Positions 35,719 to 43,470 of a stretch of 64,000 bases of DNA are shown piece after piece. Position 1 is the first letter of the stretch, and every line of letters starts with the position of its first letter. The notes below the pieces were generated by a model. The model worked only from the letters and a program-made list of their open reading frames with translations, was not told where the DNA came from and did no database searches. The DNA is from Pseudosulfitobacter sp. DSM 107133 (lineage in GTDB: Bacteria; Pseudomonadota; Alphaproteobacteria; Rhodobacterales; Rhodobacteraceae): assembly GCF_022788695.1 (NCBI RefSeq), contig NZ_CP085154.1, forward strand, positions 806,001 to 870,000, read 5' to 3'. A program made the position numbers and the translations under genes.

Positions 35719-36737
35719 AGGGCAATACGATCATTCTGGACCATCTGGACGGGGCCGAAGCCGCCGCGCTGATGGTTGATGGCAAGCTGCACGACCTGAT
35801 CATCGACAGCGACGCCCCGCGCCCCGGCACGGTGTACCGTGCGATTGCCGACAAGCCCGTGAAAGGGCAGGGCGGCATGTTCCTGAAAACCCCGGATGGC
35901 AGCGCATACCTGCGCCAGATCAAGGGGCTGGCACCGGGTCAGGAGATCTTGGTGCAGGTATCGGGCTATGCCGAGCCGGGCAAGGCGATACCGGTGACAC
36001 AAAAGCTGCTGTTCAAAAGCCGCTATGCGATTGTCACGCCCGATGCGCCGGGCCTGAACATCTCGCGGTCGATTCGCGAGGATGACCTGCGTGACACGCT
36101 GCTGGAAATCGCCCACGAGGCGATGGAAGGCCGCGAAATGGGTCTGATTCTGCGGTCAAGCTGCGTGGGGGCAGAGGCCGACGACATTGCGGACGATATT
36201 CTGGCAATGGCAGATTTGGCCGAAACCGTGCTGGGCGATGATGGCCACGGAGCCGAAGTGCTGAGCGAAGGCGACGGCCCGCATATTCTGGCCTGGCGCG
36301 ACTGGACCGATCCGGCGGATGTGGTCACCGACGCGGGCGGTTTTGAGACGCACAGCGTGCTGGATGCGATCGACGCGGCCCGTGGGGCCTGGGTCGATCT
36401 GGGCGGCGGTGCGTCGATGTATGTCGAGGAAACCCGCGCGCTGGTCGCAGTGGACGTGAACACCGGCAACGACGCCTCGCTGGCAGGAGGGCTAAAGGCG
36501 AACCTGTCCGCGGCCCGCGCCCTGCCCACAGCGCTGCGGGTGCGTGGCCTTGGTGGTCAGATTGTGATGGATCTGGCCCCCATGCCCAAGAAAGACCGCC
36601 GCACCTTTGAAAGTGCGCTGCGGGCCGCCCTGCGCGGCGACACGATTGAAACGGCGCTGGTGGGATGGACCCCGCTGGGCCACATGGAACTGCAACGCAA
36701 GCGCGCCCGCGCGCCATTGCCACCCGAGGCCGCATGA
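35715..36737 (+). CDS. Ribonuclease E/G family protein (short form)
   Basis: 340 residues from the ATG at 35715 (ATGA overlap with maf). The RNase E/G catalytic region is present: [10 protein letters not shown] carries the first metal-binding Asp, and [15 protein letters not shown] the second. The N-terminal S1-like portion is reduced, and the Zn-link and C-terminal scaffold are missing, so it is much shorter than RNase E or RNase G. A full-length RNase E is expected elsewhere. The yacG gene follows with another ATGA overlap. Confidence 0.85.
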   Translation: MKGNTIILDHLDGAEAAALMVDGKLHDLIIDSDAPRPGTVYRAIADKPVKGQGGMFLKTPDGSAYLRQIKGLAPGQEILVQVSGYAEPGKAIPVTQKLLFKSRYAIVTPDAPGLNISRSIREDDLRDTLLEIAHEAMEGREMGLILRSSCVGAEADDIADDILAMADLAETVLGDDGHGAEVLSEGDGPHILAWRDWTDPADVVTDAGGFETHSVLDAIDAARGAWVDLGGGASMYVEETRALVAVDVNTGNDASLAGGLKANLSAARALPTALRVRGLGGQIVMDLAPMPKKDRRTFESALRAALRGDTIETALVGWTPLGHMELQRKRARAPLPPEAA

Positions 36738-36916
36738 CCTGTCCGATCTGCAAATCCGAAACCGTCCACAAATACCGCCCCTTCTGTTCGCGCCGCTGCG
36801 CAGACATCGACCTGGGCCGCTGGGTAAGCGGCGACTATGCCCTGCCATCAAACGACCCTGAGGACATTGAAAAAGCGCTGGATGCGCTGGAACAAGAGAC
36901 ACGGAAACCTCATTGA
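36734..36916 (+). CDS. yacG: DNA gyrase inhibitor YacG, zinc-binding
   Basis: 60 residues. Four zinc cysteines occur as CPIC and CSRRC (Cys3, 6, 18, 22), followed by the conserved DLGRWVSGDYALP. It binds and inhibits DNA gyrase in E. coli. It is translationally coupled to the RNase E/G gene and is the last gene before the tRNA-Phe island. Confidence 0.92.
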   Translation: MTCPICKSETVHKYRPFCSRRCADIDLGRWVSGDYALPSNDPEDIEKALDALEQETRKPH

Positions 36917-36999
36917 CCAGATTGGTCAAAAAGCCTCTGGACACCACGCGCCAACCCCCCTAGAAACCGCCTCACCCAGATTGCAATGCAATCACCCGT

Positions 37000-37074
37000 G
37001 CCCGGGTAGCTCAGGGGTAGAGCAGTGGATTGAAAATCCTCGTGTCGGTGGTTCGATTCCGCCCCCGGGCACCA
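37000..37074 (+). tRNA. tRNA-Phe (GAA)
   Basis: A full cloverleaf: acceptor GCCCGGG / CCCGGGC, D-arm GCTC...GAGC, anticodon loop TTGAAAA with anticodon GAA, T-arm GGTGG TTCGATT CCGCC, and an encoded CCA end. One T-T mismatch occurs in the anticodon stem. Its 3' part is the integration site of the island at 37029-45121. Confidence 0.96.
37029..37074. repeat. attL-type direct repeat (tRNA-Phe 3' end)
   Basis: 46 bases from the anticodon stem-loop to CCA, identical to 45076-45121. It is the left attachment site of the island. Confidence 0.92.
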
Positions 37075-37322
37075 TTTAACTACCTGTTATTAAAGTAACA
37101 TTGCAGATCTAGACTGCGGGTTGATTATCGCATTCATAAACTTGGGTGCCGTATGGGTGTAACTTCGTGCCTCCATCTCAGCAGGCCCGTCCAAATATTT
37201 CTCATACGGTTAGCCGCTTGGGCTTATTCTCTTGATTACTAAGCGAAACTGTTGAAGTGTTGACATGGAATTCAACCATGAGCGGAGAAAGTCTCATTGC
37301 AGGCAGGCTCCATTGAGCAGCA

Positions 37323-37778
37323 ATGTTATTAACAGAACAACTTGAAACTTTCTTAGGTAACTTTAATAGGCTATCGAGCCGAATACGCCATCTGAACTAT
37401 GATACCGATGCACTTGGTGATCACATTGACGTCCGCTGTAGTTACATTGCATTTAAAGACGGAAAACAGACGTTCGACGAGTTCCTTGAGGTCTTGTATC
37501 ATCAGATCGTTTCCTTTTGCCTACCCCGGTCTGAGATCACATCCGCTCACGACAGGATTCAACGAGCTCTTGCTGACAGCGATGCCGTTTTGGTCAATCA
37601 AATTTCGACACAGTTGCATGAGCGCGCTCGCAGCCTCTTTATCAAAGCAAAAAAGGGAAGGCGTGTGGATATGTCTCAGGATGAAGCGCGAATATGGATA
37701 AGACGTCAAAATATTGAAGCTCTGGACATCCCCTCTGCTTCAGCGAAAGAAATCAGGAGGCTTTTCCAAGCCGCCTAA
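37323..37778 (+). CDS. Orphan protein, possible N-terminal remnant of a HamA/DUF1837-type defence protein
   Basis: 151 residues, lower GC than the chromosome around it. The segments FDEFLEVLYHQIVSFCLPRSEI and HERARSLFIKAKK recall the region before the nuclease core of DUF1837/HamA proteins (Hachiman anti-phage systems). In those proteins the second segment continues into a conserved Gly-Glu core; here it continues instead with a basic tail ending KEIRRLFQAA. No frameshift restoring the core is seen in either other frame. It may therefore be a truncated remnant, a fusion, or an unrelated protein. The resemblance is from memory, not computed. Confidence 0.55.
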   Translation: MLLTEQLETFLGNFNRLSSRIRHLNYDTDALGDHIDVRCSYIAFKDGKQTFDEFLEVLYHQIVSFCLPRSEITSAHDRIQRALADSDAVLVNQISTQLHERARSLFIKAKKGRRVDMSQDEARIWIRRQNIEALDIPSASAKEIRRLFQAA

Positions 37779-37808
37779 CCAAAAATTCTATGTGGGTTTC
37801 GTTTCTCA

Positions 37809-38009
37809 TTATCTTTCTAGCGCTACAACCGCTTCCTTGTGCGCAGCGGATCCCTTCAACCACTGCCAAGGAGAACGTGGCGTGCGAGCCTTTGCTAGTT
37901 CGGGATGTGACTTAGCGTCTCTTGCGGCGGCGCGTAGCTTTTCGCGAGCTTCTCGTGGGTCGATTTTGAGTTCTTCGCAAAGGGTTTTCAGCGTGATGAT
38001 GTCGGACAT
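37809..38009 (-). CDS. Small conserved hypothetical protein
   Basis: 66 residues with a good ribosome-binding site (AGGAGATCGAC before the ATG at 38009). The N-terminal ITLKTLCEELKIDPREAREK resembles a short helix-turn-helix, and the C-terminus is basic (RSPWQWLKGSA). Similar short proteins occur in alphaproteobacteria; no function is known. It lies convergently 30 bases from the end of the gene at 37323. Confidence 0.6.
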   Translation of the reverse strand: MSDIITLKTLCEELKIDPREAREKLRAAARDAKSHPELAKARTPRSPWQWLKGSAAHKEAVVALER

Positions 38010-38171
38010 GTCGATCTCCTAGGTTTCTGATGCGGATCGATAAGACGAGGTCGGCAGGCATGTCAGGGATAACCCCACAAAATCCGTAGAGTATACTGAG
38101 GTATTGAATGTTGCACTTGTTGGGATGGTCAAGAACTCAAGAAAGCGATAATTGGACGTACGTAAACACGC

Positions 38172-38179
38172 CAAGGTAC
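38172..38179. repeat. Left target-site duplication of the IS66 element
   Basis: CAAGGTAC, identical to 40991-40998. The intact duplication implies simple transposition into this site with no later rearrangement of the ends. Confidence 0.93.
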
Positions 38180-38194
38180 GTAACCGCCCCATTG

Positions 38195-38491
38195 CTACCG
38201 CAGTGATTTAGCTTTGATGCGTGTCACCAGATCGGTGTCATCCACGAAGTTATCAAGGAACTCATGCCATGTTTTGTTGGTGATGCGAGCGGCGCGGATC
38301 ATTTCCTTCAACTCTTCGATCCCGTCATCGGTCAGTGCGGTGATTGTTTCGTCGGGTCCGACGTAGATGCTGACGATGTTTCCATAGGTCAGGTTGTCGT
38401 CGTTGTAGATGATCGCTTCAAGAAGTTCGGCATCCTCACCCAACATTCTGGCGACGTAATCGATAGTGCAAACATGGGTCACCGCAGCCAT
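38195..38491 (-). CDS. IS66-internal accessory protein downstream of tnpC
   Basis: 98 residues. Its ATG at 38491 overlaps the tnpC stop (TGATG), and its own stop lies inside the left inverted repeat, so the gene is entirely part of the element. The sequence (VCTIDYVARMLGEDAELLEA, later EELKEMIRAARITNKTW) is acidic and helical with no recognised domain. Canonical IS66 elements carry tnpA, tnpB and tnpC; this is an extra gene of unknown function, perhaps a passenger or a transposition modulator. Confidence 0.7.
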   Translation of the reverse strand: MAAVTHVCTIDYVARMLGEDAELLEAIIYNDDNLTYGNIVSIYVGPDETITALTDDGIEELKEMIRAARITNKTWHEFLDNFVDDTDLVTRIKAKSLR

Positions 38492-40104
38492 CAGGCGGCC
38501 TTTGATTGTGCAGTTGCCAGCGGCACCCAATTCCACGGCAGCAGTTCATCCAGCCGGTTGATCTTGTGATCGTGGATACGGTCGAAGATGTCAGCCAGAT
38601 AGGCCAGCGGGTCAAGGCCGTTGAGCTTGGCCGTTTCGATGATGGTCATAGCGCGGGCCAAGGTTTCCGCACCGGTATCTGCCCCTGCAAATAACCAATT
38701 CTTACGTCCAATTCCAATCGGTCGCAGGGCACGTTCAGCAGGGTTGTTGTCGATGGCCACACGTCCATCGGTCAGAAATAGGCTGAAGGCCTCCTGTCGA
38801 CTGAGGCCGTAGCGGAAGGCTTTGGCCAGGTCGCTTTTACCCGGGATGCGCAGAAGCTGTTGTTCGGACCAGACAAAGAAGGCCTCGACTTGTGGGCGGC
38901 TGAGCTTTTGACGCGTCGCATAACGGACGTCAGCGGGCTGACCGTTGATGTCTCGTTCAATATCGTAGAACTTGCCGATCCGGTCGAGTGCCTCGCGGGC
39001 GATCTCGGACTTGGTCGAGGCCCAAAAATCGTGGAAGTCTCGGCGCAGGTGAGCCCAACAGGCCGCCTAGCGTAAACGCCGCGTGCCATCGGGGTCAGGC
39101 TCATAGAGCTTGGCATAACCCTTGTAGCCGTCAGCCTGAAGGATGCCGCGGGCGTTGGCCAGATGGCCGAGAACATGCTCTTCCTTCCAGTCTGGCGCAA
39201 AGCGATAGACAGCACCCGGTGGCGATGCCCCCGCCCAAGGGCGTTGATCGCGCACATAGGCCCAGATCCGGCCTTGTTTAACCCCTTTGCCAAGCCCCTT
39301 GTCGCGCAAAGAGCGATCCAGCACCCGGATGGGTGTGTCGTCCGCATGCAGCAGGTCGCTGGCCATGATGTCAGCCTCGATCCGCTCGATCAGCGGCGAC
39401 AGGGTTTTCATGGCGCGGCCACACCAGCCTACCAGCGTGCTTTCGGGAATGTCTGCCCCCATTCGCGCGAAGATCTCGTGTTGGCGATATAACGGAAGGT
39501 GGTCGTCAAACTTCGAGACCAGCACATGTGCGAGCAGGTTCGGCCCTGCCATGCTGCCCGGGATCGGACGGCTGGGGGCCGGTTCCTGCACCATCCGCTC
39601 ACAACGGCGACAGGATTTCTTGATCCGGGCGATCTGGATCACCTTCATCTGGGCGGCGATCATGTCCAGCAATTCGCTGACATCCTCGCCTACCACGCGC
39701 AGGTCGCCGCCGCAGTCAGGGCAGCAGGTGCCGGGGTCCAGTTCACGACGCTCGCGCGGGGTCGTATCCGAAACCCGTGGTCGGCGGCGCAAAGCGGGCG
39801 CATCAGCAGTGTCTGGTGACGGTTCATCCTGCCCTTCGTCGATGGGGGCTTCATCGCCTTCAGCCACCGCGACCAATAAATCTTCCAGCGCCAGTTCCAA
39901 CTGTTCGATCTCGCGCTCGATCTTTTCCGAGGATTTGCCAAAGGCCAGTTTCTGCAACTTGGCGATCCGCAGGCGAAGCGCCTGAACCAGCTGGTCATGA
40001 ACCCGCAACGTAGCCGATATCTTGGCATTCTCCGCTTGCAAAGCCGCGATCATCGCCTTCAACACAGCGGGGTCATCGGGGAGGTTTTCGGCGTGTTTCG
40101 ACAT
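38491..40104 (-). pseudogene. tnpC: IS66 transposase TnpC, interrupted by a nonsense codon
   Basis: One continuous reading frame of 538 codons broken by a TAG at 39067-39069. Upstream part: N-terminal leucine-rich helix, Zn-like CCPDCGG / CRRCERM motif, and the catalytic DDE domain start (LLHADDTPIRVLD, then LQADGYKGYAKL). Downstream part: AACWAHLRRDFHDFW and VAIDNNPAERALRPI with the last acidic residue. The expected residue at the break is Glu (GAG), so one G-to-T change explains it. Without suppression it yields a 345-residue product lacking the C-terminal catalytic residue. Confidence 0.92.
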
Positions 40105-40166
40105 GCGCCTGACTACCAAAAGTCAGGTTAAAACGCCATATAAATAACGTGAATCCTAGCGCACAA

Positions 40167-40514
40167 TCACCCCACGCGCGCCGGCGGAGCACCCCAATCG
40201 GGACGCCGCCAGTCGATCCCTTCCCACAACATCGCAAGCTGCGCCGAGGTCAGCCGCATCGCCCCATCCTGGGCATTTGGCCAAGGGAAACGGCCTCGTT
40301 CGAGCACCTTGTAATAGAGGCAAAACCCTTGCCCATCCCAGAACAGAAGCTTGATCCGGTCACCCCGACGGCCTCGAAACGCAAACACCGCCCCACTGGT
40401 AGGCTTTTGTCGCAACACGTCCTGGGTCAGCGCCGCCAGCCCTGCGATCCCCTTGCGCATATCCGTGACACCGCAGGCCAGATACACACGCACACCGGTG
40501 CCCGGGCCGATCAT
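40167..40514 (-). CDS. tnpB: IS66 TnpB accessory protein
   Basis: 115 residues with the IS66 Orf2 hallmarks VYLACGVTDMRKGIAGLAAL and GRRGDRIKLLFWDGQGFCLYYKVLERGRF. Its ATG overlaps the tnpA stop (ATGA). It is required with TnpA for transposition in this family; the mechanism is unclear. Confidence 0.95.
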   Translation of the reverse strand: MIGPGTGVRVYLACGVTDMRKGIAGLAALTQDVLRQKPTSGAVFAFRGRRGDRIKLLFWDGQGFCLYYKVLERGRFPWPNAQDGAMRLTSAQLAMLWEGIDWRRPDWGAPPARVG

Positions 40515-40891
40515 GCCCCTTCCACCGCGCGGATCAGGCCCGACAGCGCAGCCGGATCGACCGTGCTTTCAAAATGCAAACTGCGCCCGCCACGCAGGCG
40601 CAATTCAACAGCAACTGGAGGCGGCAGTTCAGCGACCGGTGCCTGCGCCACCGGCACCCCTGCAGTCACGGGCATGTCCAACGGCAAGAAAAGCGCCCCG
40701 GCATCGGGCGACCACAAGCCTTTTTTCTTCAGTTCATGTCGCCACGCGTAAATCTGTTGTCGCTTAATCTCATGGCGCTGCGCAACCTGCGTCACGCTCG
40801 CCCCGGCAATCCCAACCGACCCGACAATCTCAAGCTTGTCGTCGTCATGCCAAAAGCGTCGCCGCTCCGCCCCAAGAATTTCGCCACGCAT
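40511..40891 (-). CDS. tnpA: IS66 TnpA accessory protein
   Basis: 126 residues with a helix-turn-helix (GASVTQVAQRHEIKRQQIYAW), typical of IS66 Orf1/TnpA. It is the first gene of the element, preceded by a strong 12-bp inverted repeat at 40905-40944 that may limit its expression. Confidence 0.92.
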   Translation of the reverse strand: MRGEILGAERRRFWHDDDKLEIVGSVGIAGASVTQVAQRHEIKRQQIYAWRHELKKKGLWSPDAGALFLPLDMPVTAGVPVAQAPVAELPPPVAVELRLRGGRSLHFESTVDPAALSGLIRAVEGA

Positions 40892-40904
40892 TCCAGACCC
40901 CGCA

Positions 40905-40944
40905 TAAGAGACGTCGCTAATGACGTCTTTAACGACGTCTCTTA
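40905..40944. promoter_or_regulatory. 12-bp perfect inverted repeat upstream of tnpA
   Basis: TAAGAGACGTCG and CGACGTCTCTTA flank a 16-base loop that holds a third GACGTC. It sits 14 bases upstream of the tnpA start inside the IS, in the position of a hairpin that could block read-through translation or be an operator for an IS-encoded protein. Confidence 0.65.
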
Positions 40945-40990
40945 GATCATCGCCCCAGCCTCAGGCAGGCGGTGCCAATGGCGCGGTTAC

Positions 40991-40998
40991 CAAGGTAC
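40991..40998. repeat. Right target-site duplication of the IS66 element
   Basis: CAAGGTAC, matching 38172-38179. It includes the AAGG that may serve as ribosome-binding site for the GTG start at 41006. Confidence 0.93.
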
Positions 40999-41005
40999 AC
41001 TCGTC

Positions 41006-41755
41006 GTGAAATTTGAAACCACACCGTCATTTGAAAGCTATTTCAATCTGGCAGAGGCCAGCACTCAATTGGCTCTAACATCCCACATCGATGCCATGCG
41101 AATATTGGAGCAGATACATACAATTTTTGTCACTGAATTGCCGTCGATCAGCGATGGCTGGGGGCCGAGCCAAGGTTTGCTCAACATCTCGTCGTTGATG
41201 ACATGGCTAACCTCAATACGTGTGGCAACAACCGGGCACTCAGCGTCAGCTTTCCCACTGTTTCGGACATCCCTAGAGGCTGCCTGCTATGCGTACAACA
41301 TTTGGGCACAACCAGAGTTGGAACAAGTCTGGTTAGATAGAAATAGGGAAGAGAAGGCGCATCGAAAATCAAGAAGGGCATTCACATCAGCTGTAAAAGA
41401 CACTGCAAAGCATCTTGTTAAGCGCTCTTTCGTATGGTCGGGAACAGAAGACTGGATCAATACGGCATACAGCCAATCTATTGATTTTGGTGCCCATCCC
41501 AATCCGAAGTCAATCCTACCCGGCTTGAAAATTGACGATCAGCGTACCGATGGAATGGTTGGACTGAATTTGGCCGGGGTTTACGGTGGAGATTCATTTC
41601 AAGCGGAGCGGTTGTTAGTAGCCGCTATCGATTACGGACAACTAATTTTGCTTGTCGCTGGTTGTGGTACTGAACAACCTAGCCAGAATATTTTTGACAG
41701 TCTCAATTTGATTAATGACAGAAAAGAAAAGTACGTGGCGGATAGGTTTTCGTAG
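41006..41755 (+). CDS. Orphan island protein, possibly DUF5677/HEPN-like
   Basis: 249 residues starting at a GTG eight bases after the IS66 target duplication; upstream in the pre-insertion sequence a stop occurs before any alternative start, so the coding region itself is complete. It is mostly helical with no signal peptide. PLFRTSLEAACYAYNIW followed later by YSQSIDFGAHPNPKSI resembles the helical DUF5677/HEPN-like group of orphan proteins. The function is unknown. The IS probably separated the gene from its original promoter. Confidence 0.6.
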   Translation: MKFETTPSFESYFNLAEASTQLALTSHIDAMRILEQIHTIFVTELPSISDGWGPSQGLLNISSLMTWLTSIRVATTGHSASAFPLFRTSLEAACYAYNIWAQPELEQVWLDRNREEKAHRKSRRAFTSAVKDTAKHLVKRSFVWSGTEDWINTAYSQSIDFGAHPNPKSILPGLKIDDQRTDGMVGLNLAGVYGGDSFQAERLLVAAIDYGQLILLVAGCGTEQPSQNIFDSLNLINDRKEKYVADRFS

Positions 41756-42005
41756 TTTTCACCGTTCGAACAGCAGCCCTAACTAAGCCCCAGCATACAC
41801 AGCGATAAGCGCGCGTGGCCGTGTTACATTGAGCCAGAGGGCCTCGTGACCGTGACGAACGACGTGTTGCGATGAAAGCGCCGCTGACGCCAGTGCTGGC
41901 CCCTGTGCGCTGCTCAGACGTTCAATGATCTAGGAATTACCCTGACGCCCACCACTGCTCGATCTTATTGCGCTGTTGCAACCGCAACCAGCAAAGGAGA
42001 CCACA

Positions 42006-42236
42006 ATGGTCATTCGGGCAACATGGAAATTCAACGGGCAGGACAAGGTCATTCTCGGCAACTGGCACAGGCTGTGGTGTCTACTTTTCGGTCCGCTCTA
42101 CTATCTGTTCAAAGGGATGTTCCTGTGGTCGATCTTATCGCTAATCACAGCCAATGGTTTGTGGATCGGCTTTCCCCTGTACAACCGTGCCATCGTACTG
42201 CGCCATTTCCACCGCAAAGGCTGGGAGCAAAACTGA
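42006..42236 (+). CDS. Small membrane protein
   Basis: 76 residues, strong ribosome-binding site (AAAGGAGACCACA). The central segment LLFGPLYYLFKGMFLWSILS and LITANGLWIGFPLY form two hydrophobic stretches, similar to DUF2628-type small membrane proteins. The stop overlaps the start of a second tiny ORF (TGATG). Confidence 0.65.
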   Translation: MVIRATWKFNGQDKVILGNWHRLWCLLFGPLYYLFKGMFLWSILSLITANGLWIGFPLYNRAIVLRHFHRKGWEQN

Positions 42237-42388
42237 TGTCACAAGCGCGCAAACATGGGGTGCCGATCCACCCAAGCAGCACCCAATACTTCGATGGTAG
42301 AATTCCGTCAATTAGTGCCAACGCTGCATGGCCCATTCACGTGGTCGAACGAATTGCAAAATGCCGCCGTGGACAGTCTAGCCAATGA
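42236..42388 (+). CDS. Tiny ORF overlapping the small membrane protein gene
   Basis: 50 residues (MSQARKHGVPIHPSSTQY...), starting within the previous stop as TGATG and ending in an ATGA overlap with the next tiny ORF. The overlaps suggest translational coupling; composition gives no domain hint. It could also be chance. Confidence 0.3.
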   Translation: MSQARKHGVPIHPSSTQYFDGRIPSISANAAWPIHVVERIAKCRRGQSSQ

Positions 42389-42495
42389 GTAAACCCACCC
42401 ATGCGGCACCCGAAAGCACCCACTCAGATGAACCCGAATGCGGACCGATTGAAAAGACTCAGCTATTTGGGTCCGTCTCCCATCCAACAGCCTGA
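42385..42495 (+). CDS. Third tiny ORF in the overlapping chain
   Basis: 36 residues (MSKPTHAAPESTHSDEPECG...), hydrophilic, with its ATG inside the previous stop (ATGA). It is supported only by the overlap architecture. Confidence 0.25.
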   Translation: MSKPTHAAPESTHSDEPECGPIEKTQLFGSVSHPTA

Positions 42496-42781
42496 TCAAT
42501 AGTCCGCGTGTCGGTCTCGGGCGCTTTTGGCCTCGTCTGTTGAGGCATTGGTGAAAGGTGACCACAGGGGGATAGGGGGAGGCCTTTTTTTATCAGCGCG
42601 CACCCTGTGGACGGACAAGCGGTCATACGGACTGCCGAGATTTTCGGCCCCTAGCCGATATCAAGATCGTCAAGATCGCCAAGGGCGTCATGCATGATCG
42701 TGGCGATCTTGGGGGCGAAGTGCGCCGAAATTATCGATGGCGATGTTGGCGTTCTTGGCGCACTTCACTTCCTACCTGTGG
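42496..42781. other. Non-coding stretch with tandem stem-loops
   Basis: No convincing gene. It contains two adjacent hairpins with perfect 9-bp arms: AAGATCGCC/GGCGATCTT (42672-42710, whose loop holds the palindrome TCATGCATGA) and AAGTGCGCC/GGCGCACTT (42718-42765). Further left, a purine-rich run precedes TTTTTTTA near 42590. The region lies just after the end of the ATPase remnant and could be a terminator array or part of a replication/transfer origin of the former element. Confidence 0.6.
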
Positions 42782-43470
42782 TCATTCTTCGTCTGGCAAG
42801 GATAGGAACCAGCCTTTCCCCTTCTTCTTAGATCTGACTCCTAGAGCGCGCCTTGCGCGTTCCAAGGTCTTAGGGGCTATGTCGCGTGCCGCAGCCTCTT
42901 TCTCCACTTTGGTTGACGGTTCCGGCCCGTTCTTGAGAAACACGCGCAGAAACTGGGTCGCTTCGTCCAGCGCCGAAATTCGCGGAGCGCCTTCGGAAGA
43001 GATCAAGTCGTCAATCGTGATGTCTGACGGCCCCAGCCAATTAATGGATGCCCCGCCGCCATCTTCTCCGACGATTTCATAACTCTGCGTTTGCCCGCGA
43101 ACGGCAATGTTGTGCTTGATGTGCACTATCAGCTTGGTCGAACTGTCGTTGGGGTGTTCGCACACCAGAAACGCCGATCTCGCCGCGCCGATCACATCCA
43201 TGGAACCACCCCCCTGATATATGGCCTTGTTGTGCTTGGCCTTCGTCAGGTGCCGAATGATCACCACGGCTGTTTCACCAGCCTCCGCTATGTCTTTTAG
43301 GAAAGACAAAAGCTGTCGGATCACATTTGGCTTGTAGATATCCTGCCCTGCCGGAATGTAGGCGAACAAGGGGTCAAGGATCAGAAGGTCCGGTGGCTTG
43401 CGCTTCACCTCGCGCATGAGGGCATTCAGCCCCTTCTCGTCGAGCGACAGGAAATCACCCTGAACGCGAA
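42782..43470 (-). pseudogene. RepA-like AAA ATPase/helicase, C-terminal remnant
   Basis: About 230 codons remain. The Walker B strand (PPDLLILDPLFAYIP), TAVVIIRHLTKAKHNKAIYQGGG and a C-terminal winged-helix-like region (KVEKEAAARDIAPKTLERAR) match phage/ICE replicative ATPases of the AAA_25/RepA type. The N-terminal half with Walker A is gone. Just upstream the frame reads RVQGDFLSLDEKGLNAL, then meets integrase sequence in a different frame near 43470, marking a deletion joint. Confidence 0.8.

Larger units (their letters stand above)
38180..40990 (-). mobile_element. IS66-family insertion sequence (2811 bp)
   Basis: Terminal inverted repeats start GTAACCGC (left 38180-38201; right 40969-40990), 19 of 22 bases matching. 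Flanking 8-bp target duplications CAAGGTAC lie at 38172-38179 and 40991-40998, the size expected for IS66. It carries tnpA, tnpB and tnpC on the minus strand plus a fourth small ORF. tnpC has an internal stop codon, so the copy is probably inactive. It landed directly upstream of the gene at 41006. Confidence 0.95.

Noticed and set aside
42308..42565. 85-codon minus-strand frame in the island
   Set aside because: No ribosome-binding site, no domain, and it opposes the chain of coupled small ORFs.
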